A DNA stretch of 64,000 nt, from positions 1 through 64,000 of the forward strand of contig JAHBTX010000001.1 of the NCBI GenBank assembly GCA_019638395.1, in the 5' to 3' direction. Origin of the DNA: Cyclobacteriaceae bacterium. GTDB taxonomy: Bacteria; Bacteroidota; Bacteroidia; Cytophagales; Cyclobacteriaceae. The translations under genes were made by a program, and so were the position numbers. Below, piece after piece: positions 43,149-52,022 of the stretch. Position 1 is the first letter of the stretch. Every line of letters starts with the position of its first letter. The notes beneath the pieces are model-generated. The model saw only the letters and a program-made list of their open reading frames with translations. It did no database searches and was not told where the DNA came from.

Positions 43149-44579
43149 ATGGAAGAAAAAAAACTTACTACACAAGAAAAAGCCCTCCGGATAAACTTAA
43201 GCAAAACCATCTATGGTTCATTTGCCGAAATAGGAGCGGGCCAGGAAGTAGCAGCTAATTTTTTTAAGGTAGGTGGAGCATCGGGCACCATTGCCAAAAC
43301 CATGTCGGCCTACGATATGAAATTCAGCGATGCCATTTACGGTGTGTGCGAGCGCTATGTGTGCGAAGACAGACTCATTCAAATGTTAAATCATGAATAC
43401 CGGTTATTGCCCGAACGGTTGCAACACCGTATTGCCGATACCCGGTTTTTCGCTTTCGCTGATACGGTTGAGATTTTAAACTTTGAGCGAACCAATCAAG
43501 GGCATGGCTGGATTGGACTTCGGTTTCAACTGCGGCCCGAAGGCCCCTATAACGATTGTGTGGTACATGTTAAGTTATTGGACAACGATCCTTTACAACA
43601 GCAGGTATCGCTTGGTATTTTGGGAGTGAACATGATTTACGGATGCATGTTTATTACCGATCCGGAAGCGATTATTAATTCATTATTAGATGGATTAACC
43701 ACACGCAGAATGGAAGTTGATATGTTTCGCCTTAGTGGCCCCGATTTTGTGCATGTGGATAACCGGCTAATGGCCCTTAAACTTGTTAAGAACGGACTCA
43801 CCAAAGTAGCCATGTTTGGCCCCGATGGTTCGGTTATGCAACCATCCGAAGCATTGTACAAGAAAAATGTGTTGGTTTTGCGCGGCAGGTTTCGGCCCGT
43901 TACCCATGTAAATGTAGATATGCTGCTTACTTCGCGTAAGCGCTTTAAGCATGACCCCGATGTGGACAAAAACAAATTGGTAGTTTTAACCGAACTCACT
44001 TTAAACGATTTAAGTTCGGATGGCCAGATTGATGAAAAAGATTTTTTGTACCGGGCTGATATAATTTGCTCGTTAGGGCAAACGGTTTTGGTATCTAATT
44101 ACTTTGAGTATTACCGGTTGGTAGATTACCTATCGCGCATTACACGTGGAAAAAAAATAGGACTTGTATTGGGTATTTATGCTCTGCAAAAAATATTTGA
44201 GGAGAAAACCTACGATAACCTGCGCGGTGGAATTTTAGAAAGTTTTGCTCCGTTATTCGGAACTAAAGTAAAACTCTATATCTATCCATCGTTGCGCCCG
44301 GGCAGTAATCAGCTATTTACCTTAGCCGATTTTGAGCAAGAGTTGCCACCGAATCTTCAGGGCTTATTCAGGTATTTGAAAGACAATAACAAATTAGAGG
44401 ATATCCAGAACGCCAATATTAGTAATCTGCATATTATTTCAGATAATGTTTTGGCTATGATACGCAAAGGTGAAACGGGTTGGGAGAAATTTGTGCCCAC
44501 CAAGGTAAGCGATGCAATAAAAGTGAATGGTTATTTTGATTACCCGCTTGCTGGCAACACTGCGAAAGCGTTAGTATAA
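43149..44579 (+). CDS. Conserved protein of unknown function, 476 aa
   Basis: I do not recognise the family. The translation is globular and mixed, with no signal peptide and no membrane segment. A start at ATG 43149 (MEEKKLTTQEKALR) is preferred over an upstream TTG at 43110, which adds thirteen weak residues. Striking blocks are YGSFAEIGAGQEVAANFFKVGGASGTIAKTMSAYD near the N-terminus, LDNDPLQQQVSLGILGVNMIYGC in the middle and KKIGLVLGIYALQKIFEEKTYDNLRGGILESFAPLF later. The glycine-rich first block looks like an active or binding site. It is divergent from the NSS transporter and convergent with the AGCS transporter. Codon use resembles its neighbours, so it is likely resident. Confidence 0.8.
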   Translation: MEEKKLTTQEKALRINLSKTIYGSFAEIGAGQEVAANFFKVGGASGTIAKTMSAYDMKFSDAIYGVCERYVCEDRLIQMLNHEYRLLPERLQHRIADTRFFAFADTVEILNFERTNQGHGWIGLRFQLRPEGPYNDCVVHVKLLDNDPLQQQVSLGILGVNMIYGCMFITDPEAIINSLLDGLTTRRMEVDMFRLSGPDFVHVDNRLMALKLVKNGLTKVAMFGPDGSVMQPSEALYKKNVLVLRGRFRPVTHVNVDMLLTSRKRFKHDPDVDKNKLVVLTELTLNDLSSDGQIDEKDFLYRADIICSLGQTVLVSNYFEYYRLVDYLSRITRGKKIGLVLGIYALQKIFEEKTYDNLRGGILESFAPLFGTKVKLYIYPSLRPGSNQLFTLADFEQELPPNLQGLFRYLKDNNKLEDIQNANISNLHIISDNVLAMIRKGETGWEKFVPTKVSDAIKVNGYFDYPLAGNTAKALV

Positions 44580-44582
44580 TAA

Positions 44583-45980
44583 CTAAAGTTTGCCTTCTTC
44601 CTTCATGCGCATAAAGTACGATCGCGCCTCGGCTAATACTTTGGGCGCCAACAAAAATCCTGAAAGCATGGTGGGTAATGCCATTAAAGCGTATGCCACA
44701 TCAATAATGTTCATCACATCAGTCATCGACAAAATGGCCCCCAGCACAATTGTTGCCAGGTAAAAGTAATTGTAATACACCCCGGCTTTAACGCCAGCCA
44801 GAAAGCTCATGGCTTTATTGCCATAATAGCTATAGGAAAAAAGCGAAGTTACAGCAAAGAAAAAAGCGCACATCAATAATAAGTACTTACCTGTAATACC
44901 CAACGAAGTTTCGAACGCAGTAGAGGTAAGTGTTACACCATTTGCACCAGAAGTTTGCCAAACATCGGTAACCAAAATGGCTAATGCCGTAAGTGTGCAA
45001 ACCAACAAGGTGTCGATAGCGGGGCTCAGCATCGATACCAAACCCTCACGAATGGGTTCTGCACTTTTAGATGCCCCCAATGCCATTGGCGCGGTACCAA
45101 TACCGGCTTCGTTGGAGAAGGATGCCCTGCGGACTCCGGCCACAATTAACCCTCCTACAATACCACCTAAGGCAGGTTCACCTCTGTAATTGTTGGCAGC
45201 AAAGGCATCGGTAATTACCATCCATAAATAATGGGGTATATCCTGAATGTTTAGTATTATAATAATGAGCACCGATAAAAAGTAAATCACAATCATAAGT
45301 GGAACCATTTTACCGGCCCATTTTCCAATCCGTTGAATGCCGCCTATAATAACAAAACCAGAAATGATCATGAGGAGAGTTCCAATAATAAACTTGGGTG
45401 TGGAAATAGTAAACCCTATGAAATCAAACGTAGCATTCTTAAACGTTTCGGAGGTTACGCCAATATCAATGATTACTTGTGTAAGTTGGTTGGCTTGAAA
45501 AATAGGCAGGCAGCCGATCATAGCACAAACGCTGAATAAAACTGCCAACGGATAATACGATTTATTTAATGCCTCGCGAATAACATACATGGGGCCGCCT
45601 TGAATGGTGCCTGCAGAGTCTTTACCACGATACATAACCGAAAGTGAACTGGTAAAAAAATTGGTGCTCATGCCAACGAAAGCTGTAACCCACATCCAGA
45701 ACAAAGCACCCGGCCCCCCCATAGAAATAGCTGCGGCTACTCCGGCAATATTCCCCATGCCTACAGTAGATGCCAACGCAGTTGATAAAGCTTCGTAGGC
45801 GTTAATCTGGCCAGGATCGTTCGGGTTATTAAATTTACCGCGCAGTATAGCTACTGCATGGCCAAAGTATTTATAAGGAATAAAGCGGGAGTAGAGAAAG
45901 AAAAAAAGACCACCAAGTATCAATAGAAATAAAACGGGTGTCCAAACTCCGGTGGCGATAGTACTGATTAAATCACTCAT
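44583..45980 (-). CDS. Alanine/glycine:cation symporter (AGCS) family protein
   Basis: A 465-aa membrane protein importing small amino acids with sodium or protons. The AGCS signature is strong: INAYEALSTALASTVGMGNIAGVAAAISMGGPGALFWMWVTAFVGMSTNFFTSSLSVMYRGKD followed by GGPMYVI, and SFSNEAGIGTAPMALGASKS later. About ten helices are visible. It is three bases away from the convergent unknown gene. A role in nitrogen supply is likely but not specific. Confidence 0.94.
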   Translation of the reverse strand: MSDLISTIATGVWTPVLFLLILGGLFFFLYSRFIPYKYFGHAVAILRGKFNNPNDPGQINAYEALSTALASTVGMGNIAGVAAAISMGGPGALFWMWVTAFVGMSTNFFTSSLSVMYRGKDSAGTIQGGPMYVIREALNKSYYPLAVLFSVCAMIGCLPIFQANQLTQVIIDIGVTSETFKNATFDFIGFTISTPKFIIGTLLMIISGFVIIGGIQRIGKWAGKMVPLMIVIYFLSVLIIIILNIQDIPHYLWMVITDAFAANNYRGEPALGGIVGGLIVAGVRRASFSNEAGIGTAPMALGASKSAEPIREGLVSMLSPAIDTLLVCTLTALAILVTDVWQTSGANGVTLTSTAFETSLGITGKYLLLMCAFFFAVTSLFSYSYYGNKAMSFLAGVKAGVYYNYFYLATIVLGAILSMTDVMNIIDVAYALMALPTMLSGFLLAPKVLAEARSYFMRMKEEGKL

Positions 45981-46146
45981 GCATTCATGCTTAATGGGCT
46001 AAAGTATGAAATAATTTTTTAACGAGACTAATTAGATTGATTAGTGGCTGGTTACTGGTTGCTGGCTTTCGGTTTATGCAGCCAAGCTATAGTAAAACTA
46101 CTACCGATTACTGATATACCAGTTACTGATTACTAAAGACTAACTA

Positions 46147-47157
46147 CTACCTGCTACTCAACGCAAACTGACTCAACTCCCACAGCACCCGCGCACCTAC
46201 GCACGCATCCCATTCCTGATTTCCCACTTCGCATAAATCGAAGCCAATAATTTTACGACCGGATTTTACAATCTGCTGAATCAGATAAATAGCTTGTTCA
46301 AACTCAAGCCCACCAGGAACAGGCGTGCCGGTATTGGGGCAGAGATTTGGCCGCAAGCCATCAATGTCGAAACTAATGTAAACCAGTGGCGGCAACTCGG
46401 CAATAATTCTATCACAAATAGATTTCCAGGTACTTCCTTCCGCTAATTGTGTTTTCAAATCGGGATCGAAAAATGTTTTAACACGAGCAGCGGCCCGTAG
46501 CATCATTTGCATTTCTTCATCGCAATAATCGCGCACGCCCACTTGTACAATTCGGGCAACGGCCGGCAGCTTTAATGCATTGAACATAATGGAACCGTGT
46601 GAGTATGTAAAGCCTTCATAACTTTTACGCAGATCGGCATGCGCATCGATTTGAAGAATTCCAAACCGATCGTACTTCTCGGATAGTGCGCGGAGCAGAC
46701 CAAGCGGTGTACTATGATCGCCACCCAAAACAGCAACCAGTTTACCAGCCCGCAACAGATTTTGCGCTTGGCTCTTTATATATATATTCAGATTTTCGCA
46801 GGCCTCGTTTATTTTGGTTGCTACCACTTTTCCGGTTTCGGCATCTGCACCGGCTTCCAGTGCCTGTATGTATGTGCGGGCAAGGCTGCGCAACGAGTTA
46901 TTTTCAATAAGCAGATTATCGGCAATGGGTAACATAGCTACCGGAATTTTCCATGCCTCTTGTATATAATGATGGTACAAATCTATTTGGTTTGATGCTT
47001 GCAGCATGGCAGCGGGAGCTACTGCGGTTCCTTCCTTGTAGGTAACGGTTACTTCCCAAGGCACTGGAATAACAATCAATTGTGCATGGTCGGCATCGCC
47101 CGGTAAACCAAAAAGTTTTCCTTTTATGCCGGGACCGTTGTGATCGAAACTATTCAT
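46147..47157 (-). CDS. Arginase/agmatinase/formiminoglutamase-family enzyme
   Basis: A 336-aa ureohydrolase. The binuclear metal ligands are all present: LGGDHSTPLG (His), LQIDAHADLRKSYEG (Asp-His-Asp) and VYISFDIDGLRP (Asp-x-Asp). Members hydrolyse arginine, agmatine or formiminoglutamate; the sequence does not clearly separate these, although the long N-terminal region and AYVE-less second motif are unlike classical arginase. It lies three bases after the SixA-like gene, so they are coexpressed. It is expected in the cytoplasm with manganese. Confidence 0.9.
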   Translation of the reverse strand: MNSFDHNGPGIKGKLFGLPGDADHAQLIVIPVPWEVTVTYKEGTAVAPAAMLQASNQIDLYHHYIQEAWKIPVAMLPIADNLLIENNSLRSLARTYIQALEAGADAETGKVVATKINEACENLNIYIKSQAQNLLRAGKLVAVLGGDHSTPLGLLRALSEKYDRFGILQIDAHADLRKSYEGFTYSHGSIMFNALKLPAVARIVQVGVRDYCDEEMQMMLRAAARVKTFFDPDLKTQLAEGSTWKSICDRIIAELPPLVYISFDIDGLRPNLCPNTGTPVPGGLEFEQAIYLIQQIVKSGRKIIGFDLCEVGNQEWDACVGARVLWELSQFALSSR

Positions 47158-47159
47158 AC

Positions 47160-47648
47160 TTAATACAATGGATGATATGTATATTCATGCTTGGCCATTC
47201 CGCCCGTTACCAGTGCCCACGATGAATCGATTGTTAGTGCAACCAATTCGCCCGTTTGCATGCTGGCAAGTTGTTTATTCGATGCGAGGTAATTATGCAG
47301 CTCCACAACGGTAGGATAGTGGCCCACCAACATAACCGCATCAACTGAATCAGGCAATACAGTGAGTAACTTCAATATTTCAAGTTTGTTTTCGGAGTAC
47401 AAAGTCTTTTCAATACGGATGGGTATTGTTTCATGGCACGCGTTGCGAATAGCCAAAGCTGTTGCATGTGCACGCAACGCGTGGCTGCTGATGATTAAAT
47501 TAAGATTAGAATTTTTTTGTTTAAGAAATGTTCCAACATAGGCACTGCAGTTTTCACCTTCTTGTGTAAGTGTACGTGCTTCATCGGGTATTTGTAAGCT
47601 GCCGGGAATGGCCTGCGCGTGTCGCACCAGATAAATTTTTCGCTGCAT
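47160..47648 (-). CDS. SixA-like histidine phosphatase
   Basis: A 162-aa protein of the histidine phosphatase (phosphoglycerate-mutase-like) family. The RHG-type active site is VRHAQA with the phospho-acceptor His10, and the second His is in MLVGHYPTVVE near 108. The small size and IPDEARTLTQEGENCSAYVG are as in SixA. Its substrate (a phosphohistidine protein or a metabolite) is unknown. It precedes the arginase-family gene by three bases. Confidence 0.88.
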   Translation of the reverse strand: MQRKIYLVRHAQAIPGSLQIPDEARTLTQEGENCSAYVGTFLKQKNSNLNLIISSHALRAHATALAIRNACHETIPIRIEKTLYSENKLEILKLLTVLPDSVDAVMLVGHYPTVVELHNYLASNKQLASMQTGELVALTIDSSWALVTGGMAKHEYTYHPLY

Positions 47649-47862
47649 GCGTACAAAATTACAGGTTGTGTAAATTTTTTTTTGGGTTACATCGTAGTCT
47701 GTTTGCTTTTTTAGCGCAAACCAGTGGTAATCATAATGGTTAAGGTTAATTTTTTGTACGATATACTCTTAAAAAGTACATGCCCAAAGGTGTGGTAATA
47801 CCAGTCAAGGCTTTTGTTTTTAAAAATTTACTGATATTTGAAGCCATCGAAAGATTTTTAGC

Positions 47863-50355
47863 ATGTCAAAAAACTTAGTTATAGTAGAGTCTCCGGCAAA
47901 GGCAAAAACCATTGAGGGTTATCTTGGAAAAGATTATAAGGTAGCCAGTAGCATGGGGCACATCCGCGATTTGGCGAAAGGCAATGGTGCGATTGATATC
48001 GAGAACGATTTTGAACCGACCTACGAAGTATCGCCCGAAAAGAAAGATGTAATTAAAAAGTTAAAAGAGTTAGCCGAAGATGCCCAGATGGTTTACCTGG
48101 CAAGCGATGAAGACCGCGAAGGGGAGGCTATTTCGTGGCATTTAAAAGAAGTATTAAATCTGAACGATAAAAAAACAAGACGCATTGTTTTTACTGAGAT
48201 TACCAAGAACGCAATCTTAAATGCCATTCAAAATCCACGAGGTATAGATATTGACCTGGTAAATGCACAGCAAGCACGCAGGTTGCTCGATAGACTGGTG
48301 GGTTTTGAACTTTCGCCTATTCTCTGGAAAAAAATTAAAACCGGGCTTTCTGCCGGACGCGTACAATCGGTGGCAGTACGATTGGTAGTGGAGCGCGAAC
48401 GCGAAATAGAAAAGTTCGATGCCAAGTCATCGTTTAAAGTATCGGCTATTTTTGATTTGGGTAACAATAAACAATTGGTGGCCGACCTGGGCGAAAAATT
48501 CAATGAAGAGAAAGAAGCATTGGCTTTTCTGGAATCGTGCAAAGGGGCTACGTTTTCTATTTCCGATCTTGTAAAGAAGCCCGCAAAAAAATCTCCGGCA
48601 CCACCTTTTACAACTTCTACCTTGCAACAGGAAGCGGGTCGTAAATTAAGTTTCTCGGTTTCGCAAACCATGATGGTTGCCCAAAAGTTGTACGAAGCCG
48701 GTAAGATTAGTTACATGCGTACCGATTCTGTTAATCTTTCGGACGAAGCTGTGAACGGAGCTGTTAGGCAGATTCAATTCGCATACGGAAATGAGTTTGT
48801 TCAAACACGCAAGTTCAAAACAAAATCGGCCAGTGCACAGGAAGCACACGAAGCTATCCGACCAACGGATTTTTCGGTGCTCGATCCGGGCATGGATCGT
48901 AATGCACAACGTTTATACGATCTGATCTGGAAACGAGCCATTGCTTCGCAAATGGCCGAAGCCGAACTGGAAAGAACCACCGCTACTATTTCTATTTCAA
49001 CTAATCCACGCACGTTTACCGCTACCGGTGAGGTGATTAAGTTTGAAGGTTTCCTGAAGGTGTATATGGAATCGAAGGATGATGACGAGGGTGAAGATGA
49101 AGCAAGTGGAAAAGTGTTACCACCCCTTGCGGTAGGACAGAAGTTGGATCTTAATAATATAACGGCCACGCAAACATTCTCGCGTCATCCGGCACGCTAT
49201 ACCGAAGCCAGCCTTGTAAAAAAATTAGAAGAGCTGGGCATTGGCCGCCCTTCCACGTATGCGCCAACAATTTCAACTGTGCAAAAGCGCGGCTATGTTG
49301 TGAAAGAGAGTCGCGAAGGTGTGGAGCGTAAGTATAATGTACACCTGTTGCAAGGTGGTAAAGTTACTTCTACACAAGAAACAGAAACTACCGGTGCCGA
49401 AAGCAACAAGTTGTTTCCAACTAATATAGCCATGATTGTGAACGATTTTCTGGTGGAGCACTTTCCGGATATCACCAACTATTCGTTTACAGCAGAGATA
49501 GAACAGGAGTTTGATGAAATTGCCAGCGGCAAATTGAAGTGGCAGAATATGTTGCATCAGTTTTATAAGCCGTTTCATAAAACTGTTTCCAAAACCGAGC
49601 AGATTGAACGCTCGGCTGTTCAAAATAAAAATAAAGAGTTAGGTGTTGATCCGAAAACAGGCAAGAATGTATATGTAAAGCTTGGCCGGTTTGGTGCCTA
49701 CGTGCAGTTGGGCGAAAATCCTGATGATAACGGTGGTGAGAAACCCAAGTTTGCAGCGCTCCGCCCCGGACAGTTTATAGAAAATATTACCCTGGCCGAT
49801 GCACTGGAGCTGATGAAGATGCCGCGCGACATGGGCTTGTTTGAAGATAAACAAATGACCATTAACATCGGTCGCTTTGGGCCTTATGTGTTACACGATA
49901 AAAAATTTGTATCTATTCCCAAAGGCGAAGATCCATATACCGTAACTTCTCAGCGCGCAGTTGAGTTGATACAAGCCAAGCGCGAAGCCGATGCTAACCG
50001 CCTGATCAAATCATTTGCCAGCGAAGGAAATACTGAAATTGAAATTCTGAATGGCCGCTTCGGGCCGTATATCAAAGCCGGCAAGAAGAATGTGAAAATT
50101 CCGAAAGACAAAGAACCGAAAGACCTTACGTTGGAAGAGTGTATAATACTTGCGGCCAACGCACCTGAAAGCAAAGGCCGGTTTGGTCGCTTTGCGCGGA
50201 AGAAGGAAGCACCAGCAGCAGAAACAAAACCAGCAGTTAAAGCTGCCACTAAAAAAGCTGCTCCTAAAAAAGTAGCAGCAAAGAAAGCAACCAAGAAAGT
50301 AGCCGCTCGAAAACCGGTTGCAAAAAAAGCTGTGAAGAAGACTTCGAAGAAATAA
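47863..50355 (+). CDS. topA: DNA topoisomerase I
   Basis: An 830-aa type IA topoisomerase that relaxes negative supercoils. The Toprim domain opens with NLVIVESPAKAKTIEGYLG and the acidic SDEDREGEAI (81-90). The active-site Tyr284 is in KISYMRTDSVNLS. In place of zinc-finger repeats the C-terminus has three GRFG-type repeats (VKLGRFGAYVQLGE, NIGRFGPYVLHDKK, NGRFGPYIKAGKK) and then a long Lys/Ala-rich tail, from about 775 to the end, of the histone-H1-like kind. No Cys zinc ligands are present. This arrangement is common in Bacteroidota. Confidence 0.97.
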   Translation: MSKNLVIVESPAKAKTIEGYLGKDYKVASSMGHIRDLAKGNGAIDIENDFEPTYEVSPEKKDVIKKLKELAEDAQMVYLASDEDREGEAISWHLKEVLNLNDKKTRRIVFTEITKNAILNAIQNPRGIDIDLVNAQQARRLLDRLVGFELSPILWKKIKTGLSAGRVQSVAVRLVVEREREIEKFDAKSSFKVSAIFDLGNNKQLVADLGEKFNEEKEALAFLESCKGATFSISDLVKKPAKKSPAPPFTTSTLQQEAGRKLSFSVSQTMMVAQKLYEAGKISYMRTDSVNLSDEAVNGAVRQIQFAYGNEFVQTRKFKTKSASAQEAHEAIRPTDFSVLDPGMDRNAQRLYDLIWKRAIASQMAEAELERTTATISISTNPRTFTATGEVIKFEGFLKVYMESKDDDEGEDEASGKVLPPLAVGQKLDLNNITATQTFSRHPARYTEASLVKKLEELGIGRPSTYAPTISTVQKRGYVVKESREGVERKYNVHLLQGGKVTSTQETETTGAESNKLFPTNIAMIVNDFLVEHFPDITNYSFTAEIEQEFDEIASGKLKWQNMLHQFYKPFHKTVSKTEQIERSAVQNKNKELGVDPKTGKNVYVKLGRFGAYVQLGENPDDNGGEKPKFAALRPGQFIENITLADALELMKMPRDMGLFEDKQMTINIGRFGPYVLHDKKFVSIPKGEDPYTVTSQRAVELIQAKREADANRLIKSFASEGNTEIEILNGRFGPYIKAGKKNVKIPKDKEPKDLTLEECIILAANAPESKGRFGRFARKKEAPAAETKPAVKAATKKAAPKKVAAKKATKKVAARKPVAKKAVKKTSKK

Positions 50356-50374
50356 TACAACCTAAGACGTTACA

Positions 50375-50406
50375 AAATAGCCGGTGGAAACACCGGCTAT
50401 TTTTTT
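50375..50406 (+). terminator. Terminator of topA
   Basis: AAATAGCCGGTG-GAAA-type loop-CACCGGCTATTT followed by TTTT, twenty bases after the topA stop codon. A strong classical rho-independent terminator. Confidence 0.9.
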
Positions 50407-50779
50407 GTACTGGTGAGATAATAAAATTTAGGAAAAGGTTTGAAACCAAACATGTGAAAGTAAAGTTGGGTGCTGCTTGGTGATACTTATTCAGCGGGTG
50501 TTTAGAAGTGTGTAATTAAGAAGTTGTGTATATTTAGAAGTTATCCTTGTATCAAAAGCGAAATAATGATAAAATAAAAAGACAAAAAAACTGCCAATGC
50601 TTAATAAATTGAAAGCCGCATACCACCTTACAATCCAACCTTAAACGAACAGTAATCATATAAATGCCCACACTACACTGGATATGAAATGATAAAGTTA
50701 TTAATCATCACATGGATGTTCCGTTTAAAGTATTGGAACACTCCTACGGGTTTGATAATGGCAAGCAGATAAAGAAGAT
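50407..50779. other. Gene-poor stretch upstream of the Fic gene
   Basis: About 370 bases of AT-rich DNA with no family-like frame. A 41-codon frame (from ATG 50711, MDVPFKVLEHSYGFDNGKQ) runs into the Fic gene in another frame; it may be a leftover of another gene. No terminator or promoter is clear. Confidence 0.35.
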
Positions 50780-51562
50780 ATGGAAAAGCTACTTACAGAT
50801 ACACACTACAACACATGGCTTTCGTTACTTGATGTGAAGCTGGATAAAGAGTTTGAGAAAATAAAATCACGAGAATGGACTGCCGGAAATTTTAAATTCG
50901 CCACAGCCATTTCAGTAATGTCTTCTTCAAAAATTGAAGGTGAAACGCTTGAAGTAGATAGTTATGTCAAGCATAAAATGCTTGACGTAGAATACCTGCC
51001 TAATTTAATCGAAAAGCCAAATGACTTATATGCTGCATATGAATTTGCAAAAGACCATACATTATCAAGAGAACATTTTCATACATGCCATGCAATTGCA
51101 ACCTTGCATTTATTGCCCGAACAACAAAGGGGTCAGATAAGAAAAGGTAACATGTTGATAATGCAGCAACAATCACAGCGTGTGGAATATGAAGCAGCAT
51201 CCGCTCAATTGTTAAAAGAAGAATACGATAGGTTTTGGAATGAGTTAAACAACTTAATTGAGATTAATCTAAAAATTGAAGAAGCCTTTTATTATGCATC
51301 GTTGATTCACCTGGTGTTTGTTAAAATTCATCCGTTCAACGATGGCAATGGCAGAACTGCAAGATTGCTTGAAAAATGGTTTCTCTCTGTAAAATTAGGA
51401 GAAAAGGCTTGGTATGTATCAAGTGAATTGTATTACTACAACAACCTGAAAGCGTATTATCACAATCTGGCTCGTGTTGGATTGTTTTATTCGGAATTGA
51501 GGTATGAAAGAGGAATACCATTCCTACTCATGCTTCCGCAATCATTAATTTTTGAAAAGTAA
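50780..51562 (+). CDS. Fic-domain AMPylase-type protein, class II
   Basis: A 260-aa Fic protein, which transfers AMP (or another nucleotide part) to hydroxyl groups of target proteins. The catalytic motif HPFNDGNGRTAR is complete with His184, and the N-terminal inhibitory helix carries the (S/T)xxxE(G/N) motif as S49-S-K-I-E53-G54, so this is a class II enzyme that inhibits itself intramolecularly. No partner antitoxin gene is needed or seen. The target is unknown. It stands alone in a gene-poor patch, which fits acquisition by transfer. Confidence 0.9.
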   Translation: MEKLLTDTHYNTWLSLLDVKLDKEFEKIKSREWTAGNFKFATAISVMSSSKIEGETLEVDSYVKHKMLDVEYLPNLIEKPNDLYAAYEFAKDHTLSREHFHTCHAIATLHLLPEQQRGQIRKGNMLIMQQQSQRVEYEAASAQLLKEEYDRFWNELNNLIEINLKIEEAFYYASLIHLVFVKIHPFNDGNGRTARLLEKWFLSVKLGEKAWYVSSELYYYNNLKAYYHNLARVGLFYSELRYERGIPFLLMLPQSLIFEK

Positions 51563-52022
51563 CTGGAACTAAAAACCACATCAACAACAAGTGTTCAATG
51601 ACCGTTCTTCGTTCCTCGAATATATTCAGAAACCAAGGCTGTAAAGGATGCATTTTATAATTTCTGGTCGCTACACCTAAGAACACCGTTGCAACCTTTT
51701 CAGGGCATAGCCATTGAGCCATACAAACAATGTTCCCGTGTTCGCATACAAGGTTGATATTGATGAAACTAAAAAAAAGAACACGCGCCAACTTTCATAA
51801 AACTACTAAACGCATCATGGACATTATCGGAAATATGTATCCAATTCCCGACAAGGAAATTGAAAAATACATCAACTGTATTTTAGAAGATTTCAAAGAT
51901 GAGCAATTCAGCGACTTTGCAAACAATGAATACGAGGACTTTATTAAAAGTTTTATATAAACCCGGCATGCAGGCTTCATCAATGTCCGCTTTTTATTAT
52001 TTGACTTTCATATTGTAAACGA
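51563..52022. other. Gene-poor stretch downstream of the Fic gene
   Basis: About 460 bases with one small open frame (51763-51960) and otherwise nothing I can support. The plus strand between 51600 and 51760 has short frames broken by stops, which could be the remains of a decayed gene. Confidence 0.4.
51763..51960 (+). CDS. Small hypothetical protein
   Basis: A 65-codon frame from ATG 51763 (MKLKKRTRANFHKTTKRIMD), open further upstream to 51730. The product has a basic N-terminus and an acidic, helical C-terminus (KEIEKYINCILEDFKDEQFSDFANNEYEDFIKSFI). No family is recognised. It could be a small regulatory or inhibitor protein of the neighbouring Fic gene or simply a spurious frame in AT-rich DNA. 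Confidence 0.4.
   Translation: MKLKKRTRANFHKTTKRIMDIIGNMYPIPDKEIEKYINCILEDFKDEQFSDFANNEYEDFIKSFI

Noticed and set aside
48228-48671. Long minus-strand frames within topA and similar frames within groEL, susC and the suf genes
   Set aside because: They are antisense shadows of strong genes with no own motifs.
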